Source of the DNA: Stemphylium vesicarium
Taxonomy: Eukaryota; Ascomycota; Dothideomycetes; Pleosporales; Pleosporaceae
Direction: 5' to 3'
Length of the DNA: 50,903 nucleotides
Assembly (NCBI GenBank): GCA_004380135.1
Contig: QXCR01000185.1
Span: 1 to 50,903, forward strand
A program made the translations under genes and the position numbers. A model generated the notes under the pieces. The model did no database searches. It saw nothing but the letters and a program-made list of their open reading frames with translations, and was not told the DNA's origin. This document shows, piece by piece, positions 1 through 10,067 of this stretch (position 1 is the stretch's first letter; every line of letters begins with the position of its first letter).

Positions 1-447
1 ACAACGCGACCGCTTTAGTGGCTATTCGAGACGCGGCGAAGTGAAATGGCAGGCAATGACGCAGAAGGCGAGAAGGCGCGCATTCATAGGATAGTGGGCA
101 ATAGGACGGGAGTAACAGCCTCGCGCCGGCAAGCGCCGAGGCGCTGCATCAGCCGCCGCCGCCCCACTAGCTGCCCGAAGCCGAACCTCATCTCTACGCC
201 TCAGGAAAGCCCCCCCAACACTTTGTGCCTAGTGCTGCTGGAGTTGCCAAGGACATTGCCCTTCCCCCCTAGCATCGTCATCGTCTTTTGCTTTCGCTGC
301 AAGCTTCCACGTTCCATGATACCCCGGACTGCGCCGACGTCACGCTCTTGTCCCCCCACCGTCACACGACCCATCTACCTCTCGTCGCTATTGTCGCCAT
401 TGTCGCCATTGTCACCCTTTTGATTAAGCTTATAAAGAAGCGCTATC
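1..447. other. Leader/upstream region of the phosphatase gene
   Basis: No convincing gene. The stretch holds a GC-rich, codon-repeat-like patch around 145-165 and a short tandem repeat at about 390-417, made of the unit TTGTCGCCA with a diverged last copy, just before the start codon at 448. It is most likely promoter and 5' untranslated region of the downstream gene. Confidence 0.5.
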
Positions 448-1888
448 ATGGGAAAAGATATTGATGTCCCCCAGCCAGGCCCTGCGCGCCTGGCAAAGGG
501 CGCGGGCCCCGACGAGTGGCTGGAACAGGCGAAGCAGTGCAAGTACCTGCCCGAGGCCGACATGAAGCGACTGTGTGAGATTGTCAAGGAATGTCTCATG
601 GAAGGTAATTTCACCCAATCCACCAGAGTGCTCCAAGTGCGCACCCAGAACCCGACGTTGACACATGCCCAGAATCCAACATCCAGCCCGTACGAACACC
701 CGTCACGGTATGCGGCGACATTCACGGCCAGTTCTATGACCTACTCGAGCTCTTCCGCGTCGCTGGAGGGATGCCCAATGACACACCCGCCGCGCCCCTC
801 ACCCAGCCAGTCACATTACCCAGCACAATCAATCCCGCCGACCTCGAGCCTCCTACGAGTATAACAGATCCAAAAGTCAAGCGCAAGATGAAGAGGCGAT
901 TCCAACGCGACCCTAACTACACCGGGCCTACGAGTCCTCCGGGTGGGGATGGTGATGAAGAGGGCGATGATGACGAGGAGGAAGAGCGGGGCCGCAGCCG
1001 AAGTGTCAACGATAGACGGAGCCTCGGATCAGCCTCAGACGCCGATTCCACCAAGAACACTGTTGGCGGAAATGGTCAGCAGAACTTCATCTTTCTCGGC
1101 GACTTTGTAGACCGTGGTTACTTCAGCTTAGAAACTTTCACCCTCCTCATGTGTTTGAAAGCAAAGTAAGCACGCAGCGGCACTGTCATCATCCAAGCGC
1201 TAACAGACGCAGATTCCCAGACCGCGTCACCCTCGTGCGGGGAAACCACGAATCCCGGCAAATAACACAAGTCTACGGCTTCTACGAAGAATGTCAGACC
1301 AAGTACGGCAATGCATCAGTGTGGAAGGCGTGCTGCCAAGTCTTCGATTTCCTTGCCCTGGCCGCCATTGTGGACGGAAAGGTACTTTGTGTACACGGCG
1401 GACTGAGTCCAGAAATCCGTACACTAGACCAGATTCGCGTTGTTGCGCGAGCACAAGAAATTCCGCACGAGGGAGCCTTTTGCGATCTCGTATGGAGCGA
1501 TCCCGAAGATGTGGATACATGGGCAGTGTCGCCTCGAGGTGCCGGATGGTTGTTCGGAGATAAGGTATCTTCGGAAGTGAGTAATCCATGTTCAAATTCT
1601 CAACATCACACCACTCTAACCATTACACAGTTTAACCATGTCAATGGCCTGCAGCTCATCGCGCGAGCCCATCAACTAGTCAACGAAGGCTACAAATACC
1701 ACTTCAAAGACAAGGACGTCGTGACCGTCTGGTCGGCACCAAACTACTGTTACCGCTGCGGAAACGTCGCCTCCATCATGAACCTAGGCGAAGACCTCAA
1801 GCCGGAATTCCAAATCTTCTCCGCCGTTCCAGACCACAAGCGCGCCGTTCCCGCTGGCCGTGGAGGGCGTGGTGAATACTTTTTGTAA
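448..1888 (+). CDS. SIT4: PP6/Sit4-type serine/threonine protein phosphatase catalytic subunit
   Basis: PP2A-family metallophosphatase of the PP6 (S. cerevisiae Sit4, S. pombe Ppe1) branch, which acts in G1/S and nutrient (TOR) signalling with SAP-type regulatory subunits. Exons are 448-604, 673-1165, 1213-1576 and 1631-1888, giving 423 aa. Visible motifs are GDIHG (Asp68, His70), GDFVDRG (Asp196), RGNHESRQ, HGGLSP, SAPNYCYRCGN and the C-terminal YFL, whose terminal Leu is carboxymethylated in this family. The N-terminal CKYLPEADMKRLC stretch and EDVDTWAVSPRGAGWLFG are typical of PP6 rather than PP4 or Ppg1. The odd feature is an insertion of about 100 residues (about 88-190), Pro/Ser-rich then acidic, between the GDIHG and GDxVDRG blocks. 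It makes the protein about 120 residues longer than animal PP6. All catalytic residues are kept, so it should be active. Confidence 0.93.
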
Positions 1889-3022
1889 GGAGCGGGTTTA
1901 TGGCATGTTGTATCACCTTTTGAAATGAAGATGAAAGAATTACGAGACGAGAAGGAGTGGGAGTGATGGATGGGGGCTGACGTGTATATGCTGGTTGCTG
2001 ATGGAATCTTGCGTTCTTATGATAAACGAACGAAGAGGAAGAATTGAATACCCCGGGAAATGGAAATGAATGGAGTGGCACATGGGAATGGAACCCACAC
2101 ACATAGTTCCTGTCCCATGGCCGTTTTTTGTAACAATATCGCATTGACAAAGTTTTTTAGGTAGTAAAACAAATCGTACGTTTTTTTACGTTTTGGACTT
2201 GAGATTCACCGATCTAATCCTAGTAGTCCAACCGCACCTCCCCTAATAATAACGTAATACAGCTCTCCCTTCTTCTCCATGCAACCTTTCTATCAGTGAC
2301 TTCAATGCTAAGCGGCAGATTCCACAACCCACTAGGATCTTCTCCATGCAACCTCTCTTGATGTTTGGGGCGCATCTGTTATTCCCCTAAAAGGGGAAAC
2401 GGAATGTGTACAACTTGGACACAAGGTGGAAAAGTGTTTACATGGTCTGACCTTTTGCTTTCTTGTCGTTCGCATCCGGCATATTCCGTGAAGCTTATAC
2501 TAGGGTCATGCTGATTATAACACATACACACACATATGCGCTGACACACACATGTGCGCTGACACACATAGCATACACTCGTTCGTATGACTCACGCGCT
2601 GACACATGTACACGCTGCCAAGTGCTGACACAACTAATAAACCTGTACAAGGACGAACATGGCTATTTTACTGCGAGCCTACGGACGTGAGGGACCTCCC
2701 GATATAGATGTTCTAACCCAATGTGCAACGGAGGATGAAGAGTAAGAGTGTTATAAAGTTTAAACACTTATACGACGTTGTGCGAAATAGATTTTTTTAC
2801 GTTTGTTCTTTTGTTTCGTATCTTGGGCGCTATGATGTGGGGAAAGTTTACCAGAAAAAGAAGAGAGAGAGAGAGAGAGATGTTCGTAGTAGTTGGGCCT
2901 TTCTGCCGCTTAGTAGATGCAGACAACGGTAGGTGGGGGAGATTATCCTTCTTGCTGAGGAGAAAAGAGGAGGGGCGAGAGTTTATTCGGCCGTCTTGGG
3001 CATCAAAGAGGTGAGCATGTTG
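1889..3022. other. Intergenic, with degenerate repeats
   Basis: No gene recognised. It contains a 17-bp direct repeat (TCTTCTCCATGCAACCT at 2271 and 2338), a CA-rich degenerate array at about 2519-2635 with four copies of GCTGACACA, and an AG microsatellite at about 2862-2881. Confidence 0.5.
2519..2635. repeat. Degenerate CA-rich repeat array
   Basis: Four copies of GCTGACACA (near 2539, 2557, 2597 and 2623) are embedded in CA/TG-rich sequence. Spacing is irregular (18, 40 and about 26 bp), so this looks like a decayed minisatellite rather than a functional array. It lies in the spacer between the phosphatase and the secreted-protein gene. Confidence 0.6.
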
Positions 3023-3143
3023 TATAAAATCCCCTTTCCCATCCCCACCCTCTCCACCACAGCCACAGCCACAGCCATCTCTTCAACAATCCTCCAACAC
3101 CTAAAAGAAATCTCCCTCTTCCCACCACCAACGTCACGTCACC
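3023..3143 (+). promoter_or_regulatory. Core promoter and pyrimidine-rich leader of the secreted protein gene
   Basis: A TATAAA box at 3023-3028 is followed by a long C/T-rich tract up to the ATG at 3144. This is the usual arrangement for a strongly transcribed fungal gene. The distance from TATA to ATG is 121 bp. Confidence 0.6.
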
Positions 3144-3449
3144 ATGAAGTCCACTCTCCTAACCACCTTCCTCCTCCTCCTAACCGCCACCCCCGCTCTC
3201 TCCAAATACTGCGCCTCTGGCTGCCGCGAGTGCGACTACGATCTCGACAAAGGTCAAACTTCGACCTGCTGGATCGGTGGCTGCGTCTCCAGATGCTACT
3301 GCCACGCCAAAGATTTCGGAAAAAACGATATTCGCCAGCCGAATACAAAGGATAAGAGTGCGTGTTTGGGCATTTGTCCCAGGGGCGGGCAGAAGTGTAG
3401 TGGGTGGAATGATCCGCCTAGTGGCGAGTTGGCGGCGGTTATTGATTAG
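3144..3449 (+). CDS. Small secreted cysteine-rich protein (candidate effector)
   Basis: Single-exon, 101-aa precursor. Residues 1-20 form a clear signal peptide (Lys3, Leu-rich core, ATPALS before the cut). The mature part of about 81 aa has ten cysteines at 23, 27, 30, 42, 47, 51, 53, 74, 78 and 85. The even number fits five disulfides, with closely packed C-x3-C-x2-C and C-x3-C-x-C groups. There is no transmembrane segment. Size, cysteine density and a TATA/CT-rich promoter fit secreted fungal effectors or antimicrobial-like proteins, but I recognise no named family. Function is unknown and the effector label is inference. Confidence 0.75.
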   Translation: MKSTLLTTFLLLLTATPALSKYCASGCRECDYDLDKGQTSTCWIGGCVSRCYCHAKDFGKNDIRQPNTKDKSACLGICPRGGQKCSGWNDPPSGELAAVID

Positions 3450-4062
3450 ATGGGTCAGGGAGAAAGGAAGAAAGGAGGGAGGGAAGGGGGTTTGATGGAT
3501 GGAGAGGGGGTGAGGATGGGCTTTTTGGTGAGTTCCTGGGCTGGGCGCTTGGGGGTAGGGTGGGGAGGTGGGAGATGAGGTTGTGGTTGATAGGCGGAGT
3601 TGAGTAGATAATCAAAGCATGAGAGAAGAAACTGTGGTGGTTATGGTAATGCGTGATATTTGTGTCTTCAATTCTCTCCTGTGCTGACCTTGATTCACTC
3701 GTTCTGAGGTCTTCGAGTCGTCTCTACAATATCAGGATGCCTGCTTTTTCTGGCCAGACAAGCAGTAATACAGCACCCAAAGCCGGCTCGTTTCTTGCTT
3801 TGAGCTTTGGGCGGAAGAGGTTGGAGGTTGAACTTCAGGTGGTATGGAGCGGATTATTTCGAATTTTGTGTTGTGATACGACTCTTTCTTGGGATATTGT
3901 TGTATTGGACCGTTCTCTGGATAGCCTCAAAGCTTTGACTTGATATCTATTACTGGGATTCTTTGAATGGCAAAGAAGTGCATGCTATTGAAAATCTCGC
4001 TGATGTTGCTTGAAAAATTGAGATCTCCAGCGGCTAAGCGGCGGAGTCCAAGACTTTGCTCT
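3450..4062. other. Intergenic, purine-rich then AT-richer
   Basis: The 3' flank of the secreted protein gene begins with a G/A-rich tract (about 3460-3560). The rest shows no homology I can recognise. It separates two convergent genes. Confidence 0.4.
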
Positions 4063-5887
4063 TTAAAATTCGGAGACCTTGGAAGAAGATACGAATGAGC
4101 TGACAAAGTTCTTGAGCTGATTGTCGAGCGTTTTCTCTTCTGATAATCGTACGACCGAAACGGTGATGCTGTGGGTTTTCATATGAAACTGCCGTCCAAG
4201 CACCTGTAGAAACTCTACTTCCAGCCTGAAAGAGACCCTAAAGCACGCGCCTCCCTCCCCTCGTTTGTCAACAATCATATCAGGCTTCAAAGACCATGGG
4301 CTAGGTCCCAGGAGATCCCACGGAACACCGGTTTCCTCATATCTATACTGAAAGATGAGATGGGACTGAGCGAATTGGCTGTTATGCTCCAGAATACCCA
4401 GCGTTGGTGTTTCACTGCGGTAGTCGCAGAGAAGAGTAACGGGGACAAGGCCTTCGTCTACGGTGACCATGAGTCTTAGCGCTAATACGACAGGGTGCAT
4501 GTTAAGTCCCGAGGTCCTCGCGCCGAGAAAGAGGGCATCGGTATAGTCCCATTGCGCTGTTGGCAGTGCCATTTGGACCTTGATTGGGCCTGACGGTGGA
4601 ACGTGTAGGGTACGCGAGCGGTAAAATTGCGGAATCTTCGTTTGGGCAACCTTCGCATCGAGCAAGATGTGGATTCCTCGGACATGGTGGCCATCTGCGT
4701 TTGGCACACTGCGCATGCCACGGGTATTGAGCCGACAGTACAAACGTGGGCCGAGCTTCCGGAGATAAATAACCTTTCTTTCTCGACCGTTGATGCCTAG
4801 ATAAATAAAGTAGACGCGCTGACACTCATCCTGTGCACACTGTAGGCTCGCGGTTCGTAGGGTGATGTCGCTCGCGATGAAAAGGCCTTTGTTCGTTGTT
4901 GAGAACTCGACAAACATGTCGGGAAAAGCCAGGACGTTGTAACCCTCAGCAAAATTTGCTGCAGATTGAGCAAAACATCCGATGAACTCGTCTTTGATGT
5001 GCGGTAAAGGATCCCAGGCTAGGATGGTGAGGTCGTTGTTACGCTTAACAATCTCCTCTTGTAGGCGTTGAAAAGCCTTTGAACCTTCGCCGTAGATTAG
5101 GGGCATGTTGACGTCGAAGAGACCGAGCAGACAGTATGCTGCGTCTTCTTTACGCTTGGTTCGACGGTGAGCTGCCCATGACATCTTCTCCGCGATACAC
5201 ACTGACGGGATCTTATGCCGGTCTAGCAAGACAGCCAAAGGTATAGTCGTGAAAACTACTATAAACTTAGCCAAGTACTTCTTGGTGCCTATGAACACCC
5301 AGCTACTGCTGTAAAATTTCATTCTGCTGGGTCCAAGCAGCTCTTGCAACGTCCATCCTCGCGTGAACCATCGGCATCGTTGGAGCCCTTGAACTGGCGT
5401 TCCATCGAACCCCGCATCAAGGTCTTCGAGAATCACATAGCATACCTCAGCTGCCTTGTACCATTCGAACATGGAATTGATCGATTCCGTCAGTTCGGCA
5501 CTACTTGACTTGTCGACTTTGGGCGCGGTGAGAAGGGCGTTAGCGGAATGCCATCAATTTTCGTGTTAAAGATGTGGATACTCACTCAAAACGTGTTCTT
5601 GTTAGTTGGGGTATGAAGCAATTTCAGGAATCTCCTAGTTGGACTTACCTGCAGCATGTGTCTACCCAAAAATACCTCAGGCCATCTTTCCAAGCTTGTT
5701 TGGCACAAAAGTCGATCTTACGATGACCTCGCTTCTCTTTTCCAGTCCTTTTTGTGAGATCCTGATAGCTGACTTCCTCACTATCGGGGCCCCAGGTATG
5801 AGAGAGAATGGCGTATGGAGGTATGTCATCCTCGATGAACTCGGCAAGGCTGAGCTCGCCGCCATCCTCAATGTGTAGAAGGCGCAT
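4063..5887 (-). CDS. HET-domain (heterokaryon incompatibility) protein, possibly frame-disrupted at its intron
   Basis: Exon 1 (5887-5649) gives the HET N-terminus: MRLLH start, PPYAILSHTWG, EVSYQDL, then LRYFWVDTCC. Exon 2 (5516-4063) continues with DKSSSAELTESINSMFEWYK, CRWFTRGWTLQELLGPS, then MSWAAHRRTKRKEDAAYCLLGLFDV and MPLIYGEGSKAFQRLQEEI, the usual arrangement in HET proteins of the HET-E/DUF8212 group. The C-terminal half is not recognisable. HET domains act in allorecognition and programmed cell death. The donor is TGCTGCAG|GTAAGT and the best acceptor is CCCAAAG at 5519-5517, preceded by a GCTAAC branch point. Joining these shifts the frame by one base and hits a stop at once. A shifted acceptor a few bases inside exon 2 would restore frame but delete the conserved IDK. 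The gene is therefore either a recent pseudogene or spliced unusually. Confidence 0.75.
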
Positions 5888-6140
5888 CAGACTGTGACAG
5901 GCATATATGAGAGTGGTAGTAACAGATGATTAATTGAAGTACTAGTGGTGAAGAAATAGCTTCGGTGCTGGTTCGTGAAGTGAGAAGATGGCGGGAGGTG
6001 CTTGGAGTGTGGGGCAAGAACACCCAAAGCTGAAAGCAGCACCACGTGGTAATGCATGACAGGCCTTGGCATTCGCCCAATCACTCTTTTTGAGTCAACA
6101 ACACAATAACGTGCTGTTGCATCCGCAATTCGCAAGCGTT
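5888..6140. other. Spacer upstream of the HET gene
   Basis: This 253-bp spacer lies between the HET start and the 3' end of the PNPOx-like gene, both on the minus strand. It presumably contains the HET promoter. No distinctive site was seen. Confidence 0.35.
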
Positions 6141-7046
6141 CTATAGCTCGCTCTTCCACGAAAGATCCTCCGGTATGCCCATCTGCCTTTGCTGGAAGTT
6201 TAGTATACGCTGAAGGAAGATTGGCTTGATGCTGAGCACGCCAACCAGACTCAACAAGATCATGAGCACGACACCCAGACCAACACCCAGCGCAACAGCA
6301 TCGCGCTGCCTGTTAATCTTCCTCAACCACGCTTTGGTGTCCTCAACAGCAATGTTCTCGTCGTACGCTCGTCGTACGCTCATCATTCCCGGGAGACCAT
6401 CCAAAGACCGATGGTTGAACTGCTTTTGGTAGTCGCTCAGCTCCTGCTTTTCCATCATCTTGTGCGCCCACTTCTCCATCGTCTCGCGATCCTTGAACCC
6501 ATTCGATTCCTCCGTCTCAGGCTCGTGGTCCGCATAAGCGATCGCATCGCCTTCGGCTTCCGTGCTATCGGCCTTTCCATTGCCAACCTGCGGCACTCCG
6601 AAACCGCAGCTGGTCTGCACCTTTTGTACTCTCAGCACAATGATCGCTCTTACTCCAGCAATGTCGACGTCGTCTCCGTTTTCAGTCGACATCTTAGCGC
6701 GGATCTGTCCAAAGTACGGATCCCACTTTTCCACAACTCTTCCTTTGCAGAACAGCCTCATGATCTGCGGAGACTTGCCGAAGGAGGAGAACATAACGGT
6801 GACGCGGCCATTTTCGTAGACATGTGAAATGGTCTCACAGCCACTGCCGGTAGCGTCGAGGTAGGCAACTGTGTTGGGTCCTAGGACGGAAAAAGTTTTT
6901 GATGGGTGGCCTTTTGGCGATATGTTGATATGCTCGCCTGCCCACGGAGCGCTGGCGACGAAGAATAGCGGCTGGTTCGTGATGAAGTCGATGTGGTCCT
7001 CGGTGAGGGAGGGATAGAATTTGACCATGGTGATAGCGCAGACCAA
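6141..7046 (-). CDS. Pyridoxamine 5'-phosphate oxidase-like flavin-binding family protein with C-terminal membrane anchor
   Basis: Single exon, 301 aa from the first Met. The second Met (7028, giving 295 aa) begins MVKFYPSLTEDHIDFI, which matches the usual start of this fungal family, so I prefer it. The PNPOx-like split-barrel domain occupies roughly residues 7-165 (FFVASAPW, GHINISPKGHPSKTFSVLGPNTVAYLDATGSG, and RVTVMFSSFGKSPQIMRL). A charged linker follows, then one hydrophobic helix near residues 250-275 (VALGVGLGVVLMILLSLVGVL), so the protein is probably tail-anchored. The family is annotated as putative FMN-dependent oxidoreductases. The substrate is unknown. Confidence 0.85.
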   Translation of the reverse strand: MVCAITMVKFYPSLTEDHIDFITNQPLFFVASAPWAGEHINISPKGHPSKTFSVLGPNTVAYLDATGSGCETISHVYENGRVTVMFSSFGKSPQIMRLFCKGRVVEKWDPYFGQIRAKMSTENGDDVDIAGVRAIIVLRVQKVQTSCGFGVPQVGNGKADSTEAEGDAIAYADHEPETEESNGFKDRETMEKWAHKMMEKQELSDYQKQFNHRSLDGLPGMMSVRRAYDENIAVEDTKAWLRKINRQRDAVALGVGLGVVLMILLSLVGVLSIKPIFLQRILNFQQRQMGIPEDLSWKSEL

Positions 7047-7537
7047 GAGGCGGTCAAGGCTTTTTGTGATGAACTGTCAACTTTGCCGGAACTCTATGCC
7101 CAGCGGTAGAAGTAATTTATTGAGAAGGCACGAATGCTTCGCGCAATGAAGGTCCTGGGAAACTGCCAAGAAGCGGAATGGCTTGAATAGTGTTCTGTAA
7201 TAGGAAGAAGGATGTAGATGTTGGTAAAGATGGTAGCTGTGTCGCGCGCGAATAGCAGATGGGAAGAAAAAGAGACTGTAGGCCTAAATTGTTTTGAAAT
7301 CCGAGATGCAAATGCGCAGATTCCTAATGCTGTGCGAGTCTGTAAAAGTGAGTATTTATCTCCAGAATATCGCGCAAGAAGATTGAGACCTCGGAATGCA
7401 CGGTAACGCCGCCATACTAATTACAGACTAGTTCATTCCCTGCTAGTGGGGGCGGGGCGCATCGCCCATGGATCGCGAAAGCGTAAGAAGTCGCAACCTT
7501 GGAACAACGCCACCAACAAGTTACCTCTACAGTCAAC
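7047..7537. promoter_or_regulatory. Divergent promoter region
   Basis: This spacer of about 490 bp lies between the minus-strand PNPOx-like gene and the plus-strand CXXC zinc-binding gene, so it must carry both promoters. No clear TATA box was seen, which fits housekeeping-type expression. Confidence 0.4.
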
Positions 7538-8129
7538 ATGGTGCTCGCACTAGCCTTAAAAGCAGAGCTGAATGGGTGAGCTCTCTATTTCTAACCCGTG
7601 GTATGCGCCATGCTAATTGCTTCCTAGGGTAACAGACCTCCGCCCCGCCGACACCGAAGACGCGCCTTTCTTCTACATGTTCAAAGTGCAATGCACATCA
7701 TGTCGCGAAGTGCACCCCAATTACGTCACCGTGAACCGATTCGAAATGAACGAGCAGAGCGGCAGCAAAGGCGAAGCTAACTTTGTATGGAAGTGTAAGA
7801 ACTGCAAGGTTACTCTGCCCTATTCCTCCCTTCCTATCCCACATTGCTAACATATGCGACAGAGAGAACACTCAGCAAACATCAAAGCCGCACCCGCCTC
7901 GTACCCACAAAGCGACCCGCCGAAGAAGATTAACATACTCGAGTTCGACTGCAGAGGGTTGGAGTTTGTGGAGTTCAAGGCTGAAGGCGAATTTTTGGCT
8001 ACGGGCATAGAATCAGGCACAAAGTTCTCTGGTATCGAGCTGCCCGATGGCGAATGGTACGATTACGACGAGAAGGCGGGGGAGGAGGTTAGCATTACAA
8101 ATGTGGAATGGGAGATTCGCCGCGCATAG
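7538..8129 (+). CDS. CXXC motif-containing zinc-binding protein (DUF866/UPF0587 family)
   Basis: Three exons, 7538-7575, 7628-7808 and 7863-8129, give 161 aa, the same size as human CZIB (C1orf123). The start MVLALALKAELNG, then VTDLRP, matches the family. Two zinc ligand pairs are visible, Cys35/Cys38 (CTSC) and Cys69/Cys72 (CKNC), followed by the EFDCRGLEF and FSGIELPDGEWYDYDEK segments of the conserved beta-sandwich. The first exon is only 38 bp. It is a conserved eukaryotic cytosolic protein. Its exact role is not settled and an interaction with copper-chaperone pathways has been proposed for animal members. Confidence 0.9.
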
Positions 8130-8627
8130 GTCCCTGTGGAAGGGTATAGGGAACATACAAAATGCGGCTTGAAATATAGCCTAAAGAATCTCGCGACGTC
8201 AGAGCGTGGAATATGCGCTTGAAGGACGGGCAAGCATACCTGCATCCAAGCCGCCTACCTAACGAAAGTAGCATTTACGAGGCGTATGCTCAATATAAAA
8301 CAAGATCCATAATTTTACTCGCCTTTCTTTACGTAAGGGATACAGTTTAGAATCAACTTCATCTTGATTCAATCTTGGTATCCCTCGGCAGACAAGCAAA
8401 TACCATTCGGCCATCGCACATGCTTCGAACGCATCGAGCAACGTATTAGCTTATCAAGCTTCGCTGGACCAACATCACAAGAGCAATCTGTCCGGACCCA
8501 GGCGTTGCAAACTTAAGAGAGAGAGAAAAGTCTTGGAATTATAAGAATCTAAGGTATATCTACGCTAAAGCGACTGGAGCTGACAAAACAAAATGTGGGA
8601 CATAATACAACCGTACTTTCCGATTCC
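8130..8627. other. Convergent intergenic spacer
   Basis: 3' flanks of two convergent genes. It contains a short AG run near 8516-8526 and otherwise nothing recognisable. Confidence 0.4.
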
Positions 8628-10067
8628 TTAGTGAGGACCACCAATAGCGTCCCGCTCACTATACCACTTATACACCGCCTGCGCCTTCCTAACCCGATTC
8701 CTCGTCGCCAGCGGACTCAGCACCTTCATCACCACCAGCCAAGCCGCCAGCACCGGCAGCGTATAGTACAGCTTACTAACGCCGCCCTGCGTAATAATCG
8801 TGATAACAGTCCTGTACCAGTGGAGACTCGGAAAGAAGTAATTAACCCTATACCAATAGTTAAGAATCTCCACGGGTCCCAAACTCGCCGCAACATTAAA
8901 AATAACCCAACTGAGGAAGCAAAACGTCACAAAAGCCATAGGGATAAATCCGGTGATAATGTCCAGGACGTCGAATTGTATCATGCTGAACACCCACGTG
9001 ACAGCCCAGAACGCAAAGAACATCTTGGCGTCGATGTCGTAGGAGCCGCGGAACGCAAACGTCCACCCTGCCGTGCAGAGACTTGTGAAGATGGGCCAGA
9101 CGGTGCTCCAGAAGAGGCGGGCGAGGACGTGCGTGCGCAGGTCGTAGGCGGCGTACAGGTGCATGCCGTTGCAGATGCCGTTCCACGCCATGATGAAGAA
9201 GAACTGCATGAGGATGGGTAGCACGGTGCCGATGGTGTTGATGAAGGCTTTGTCGTCGAGACGGGCAAAGTCTTGGGCTGCGGCTTGTGCTTCGATGGCG
9301 CGCGCGGGGTTGGTGAGAGCGGAGAGGGCGGTGGTGCTGTTACTGAATGAGCCGCTGGCTAAGCGCGGGCCGATGAATTGGGCGCTGAAGATACTGGCTG
9401 CGGTCGAGGCGGTGGTGACGGTTGGGGAGAGGATGGAGGAGGCGTAGAAGGTGAAGTATCGTGCTGAGAGCAGATAGTAGGTGTAGACATCACTTGAGTC
9501 GTATTGTTCGGCGGTGCCGTTCGCGGCCTCCTCGAAGCGAGTGGTTGCTCCGGGTTGTGCGATGATCGCTGCCCAGTATTTTCCCGTGAAGACGTCGTGG
9601 CGGATCTGATCTGGAGATGAGCCGGTGGTGTCGACGTTGACGTAGGTGGGGTTTCCGTAAGTTCCATTGTTCAATGCTGCTGCTGATCGCAGAGCTGAGC
9701 CGAAGTCGCTTCCATCAAAGTCTGCGAGTGCGACCTTTGCTCTGTGGGTGTAAGTTCCTTGGTGATGGAATACGCCGTAGATGTGGGATGCGTTGATCCA
9801 GAGGACGGCCAGTATCATAACCGCAGCTGGAAGTAATGCTTTCAGCATCTCTATGGGTGAGGCATTGGGCCCTGAGACTCGTTTCCTGCCAGTAATCGTC
9901 CTCGTCATCTCAATAGCGGGTTCTTGGTCGTTGTTCGGAGGCCCAGTGCCCACATAAGGGCCTTGCATTCCAGCCGTCATGGTCTGTGGATGCTGTGTCA
10001 CCGGCGAGTGTTTGTTGTTCGTTTGGCCGTAGAGTGTTGCGTCGGAATGTGTAGACGAAGAAGACAT
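8628..10067 (-). CDS. SNG1/DUF3533 family membrane protein (nitrosoguanidine-resistance type)
   Basis: Single exon, 479 aa. A polar cytosolic N-terminus (about 1-68) is followed by a first membrane helix (about 69-90, LLPAAVMILAVLWINASHIYG). A large extracytoplasmic domain with several N-glycosylation sequons (NGT, NST) comes next, then about five C-terminal helices (VLPILMQFFFIMAW, WSTVWPIFTSLCTAGW, MFFAFWAVTWVFSMIQ, IPMAFVTFCFLSWVIF, LPVLAAWLVVMKVL). The order of one helix, a loop domain, then five helices is that of the fungal Sng1/DUF3533 family, related to the bacterial YhgE/Pip proteins. Yeast Sng1 confers nitrosoguanidine resistance and affects plasma-membrane lipid asymmetry. The role here is inferred from family only. 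Confidence 0.85.
   Translation of the reverse strand: MSSSSTHSDATLYGQTNNKHSPVTQHPQTMTAGMQGPYVGTGPPNNDQEPAIEMTRTITGRKRVSGPNASPIEMLKALLPAAVMILAVLWINASHIYGVFHHQGTYTHRAKVALADFDGSDFGSALRSAAALNNGTYGNPTYVNVDTTGSSPDQIRHDVFTGKYWAAIIAQPGATTRFEEAANGTAEQYDSSDVYTYYLLSARYFTFYASSILSPTVTTASTAASIFSAQFIGPRLASGSFSNSTTALSALTNPARAIEAQAAAQDFARLDDKAFINTIGTVLPILMQFFFIMAWNGICNGMHLYAAYDLRTHVLARLFWSTVWPIFTSLCTAGWTFAFRGSYDIDAKMFFAFWAVTWVFSMIQFDVLDIITGFIPMAFVTFCFLSWVIFNVAASLGPVEILNYWYRVNYFFPSLHWYRTVITIITQGGVSKLYYTLPVLAAWLVVMKVLSPLATRNRVRKAQAVYKWYSERDAIGGPH

Noticed and set aside
46..423. 125-residue frame upstream of the phosphatase
   Set aside because: It overlaps the leader, has Arg/Pro/Ser-rich composition and shows no homology or splice continuity to the next gene.
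2519..2635. CRISPR-like or telomere-like array
   Set aside because: Units are irregular, CA-rich and degenerate, in a eukaryotic genome. It is a simple-sequence repeat.
3653..3943. 96-residue frame after the secreted protein gene
   Set aside because: No signal peptide, domain or promoter context. Composition is not protein-like.
8595..9221. 208-residue plus-strand frame opposite the SNG1-like gene
   Set aside because: Antisense shadow of a clear membrane-protein gene, with no domain and low-complexity His/Arg content.
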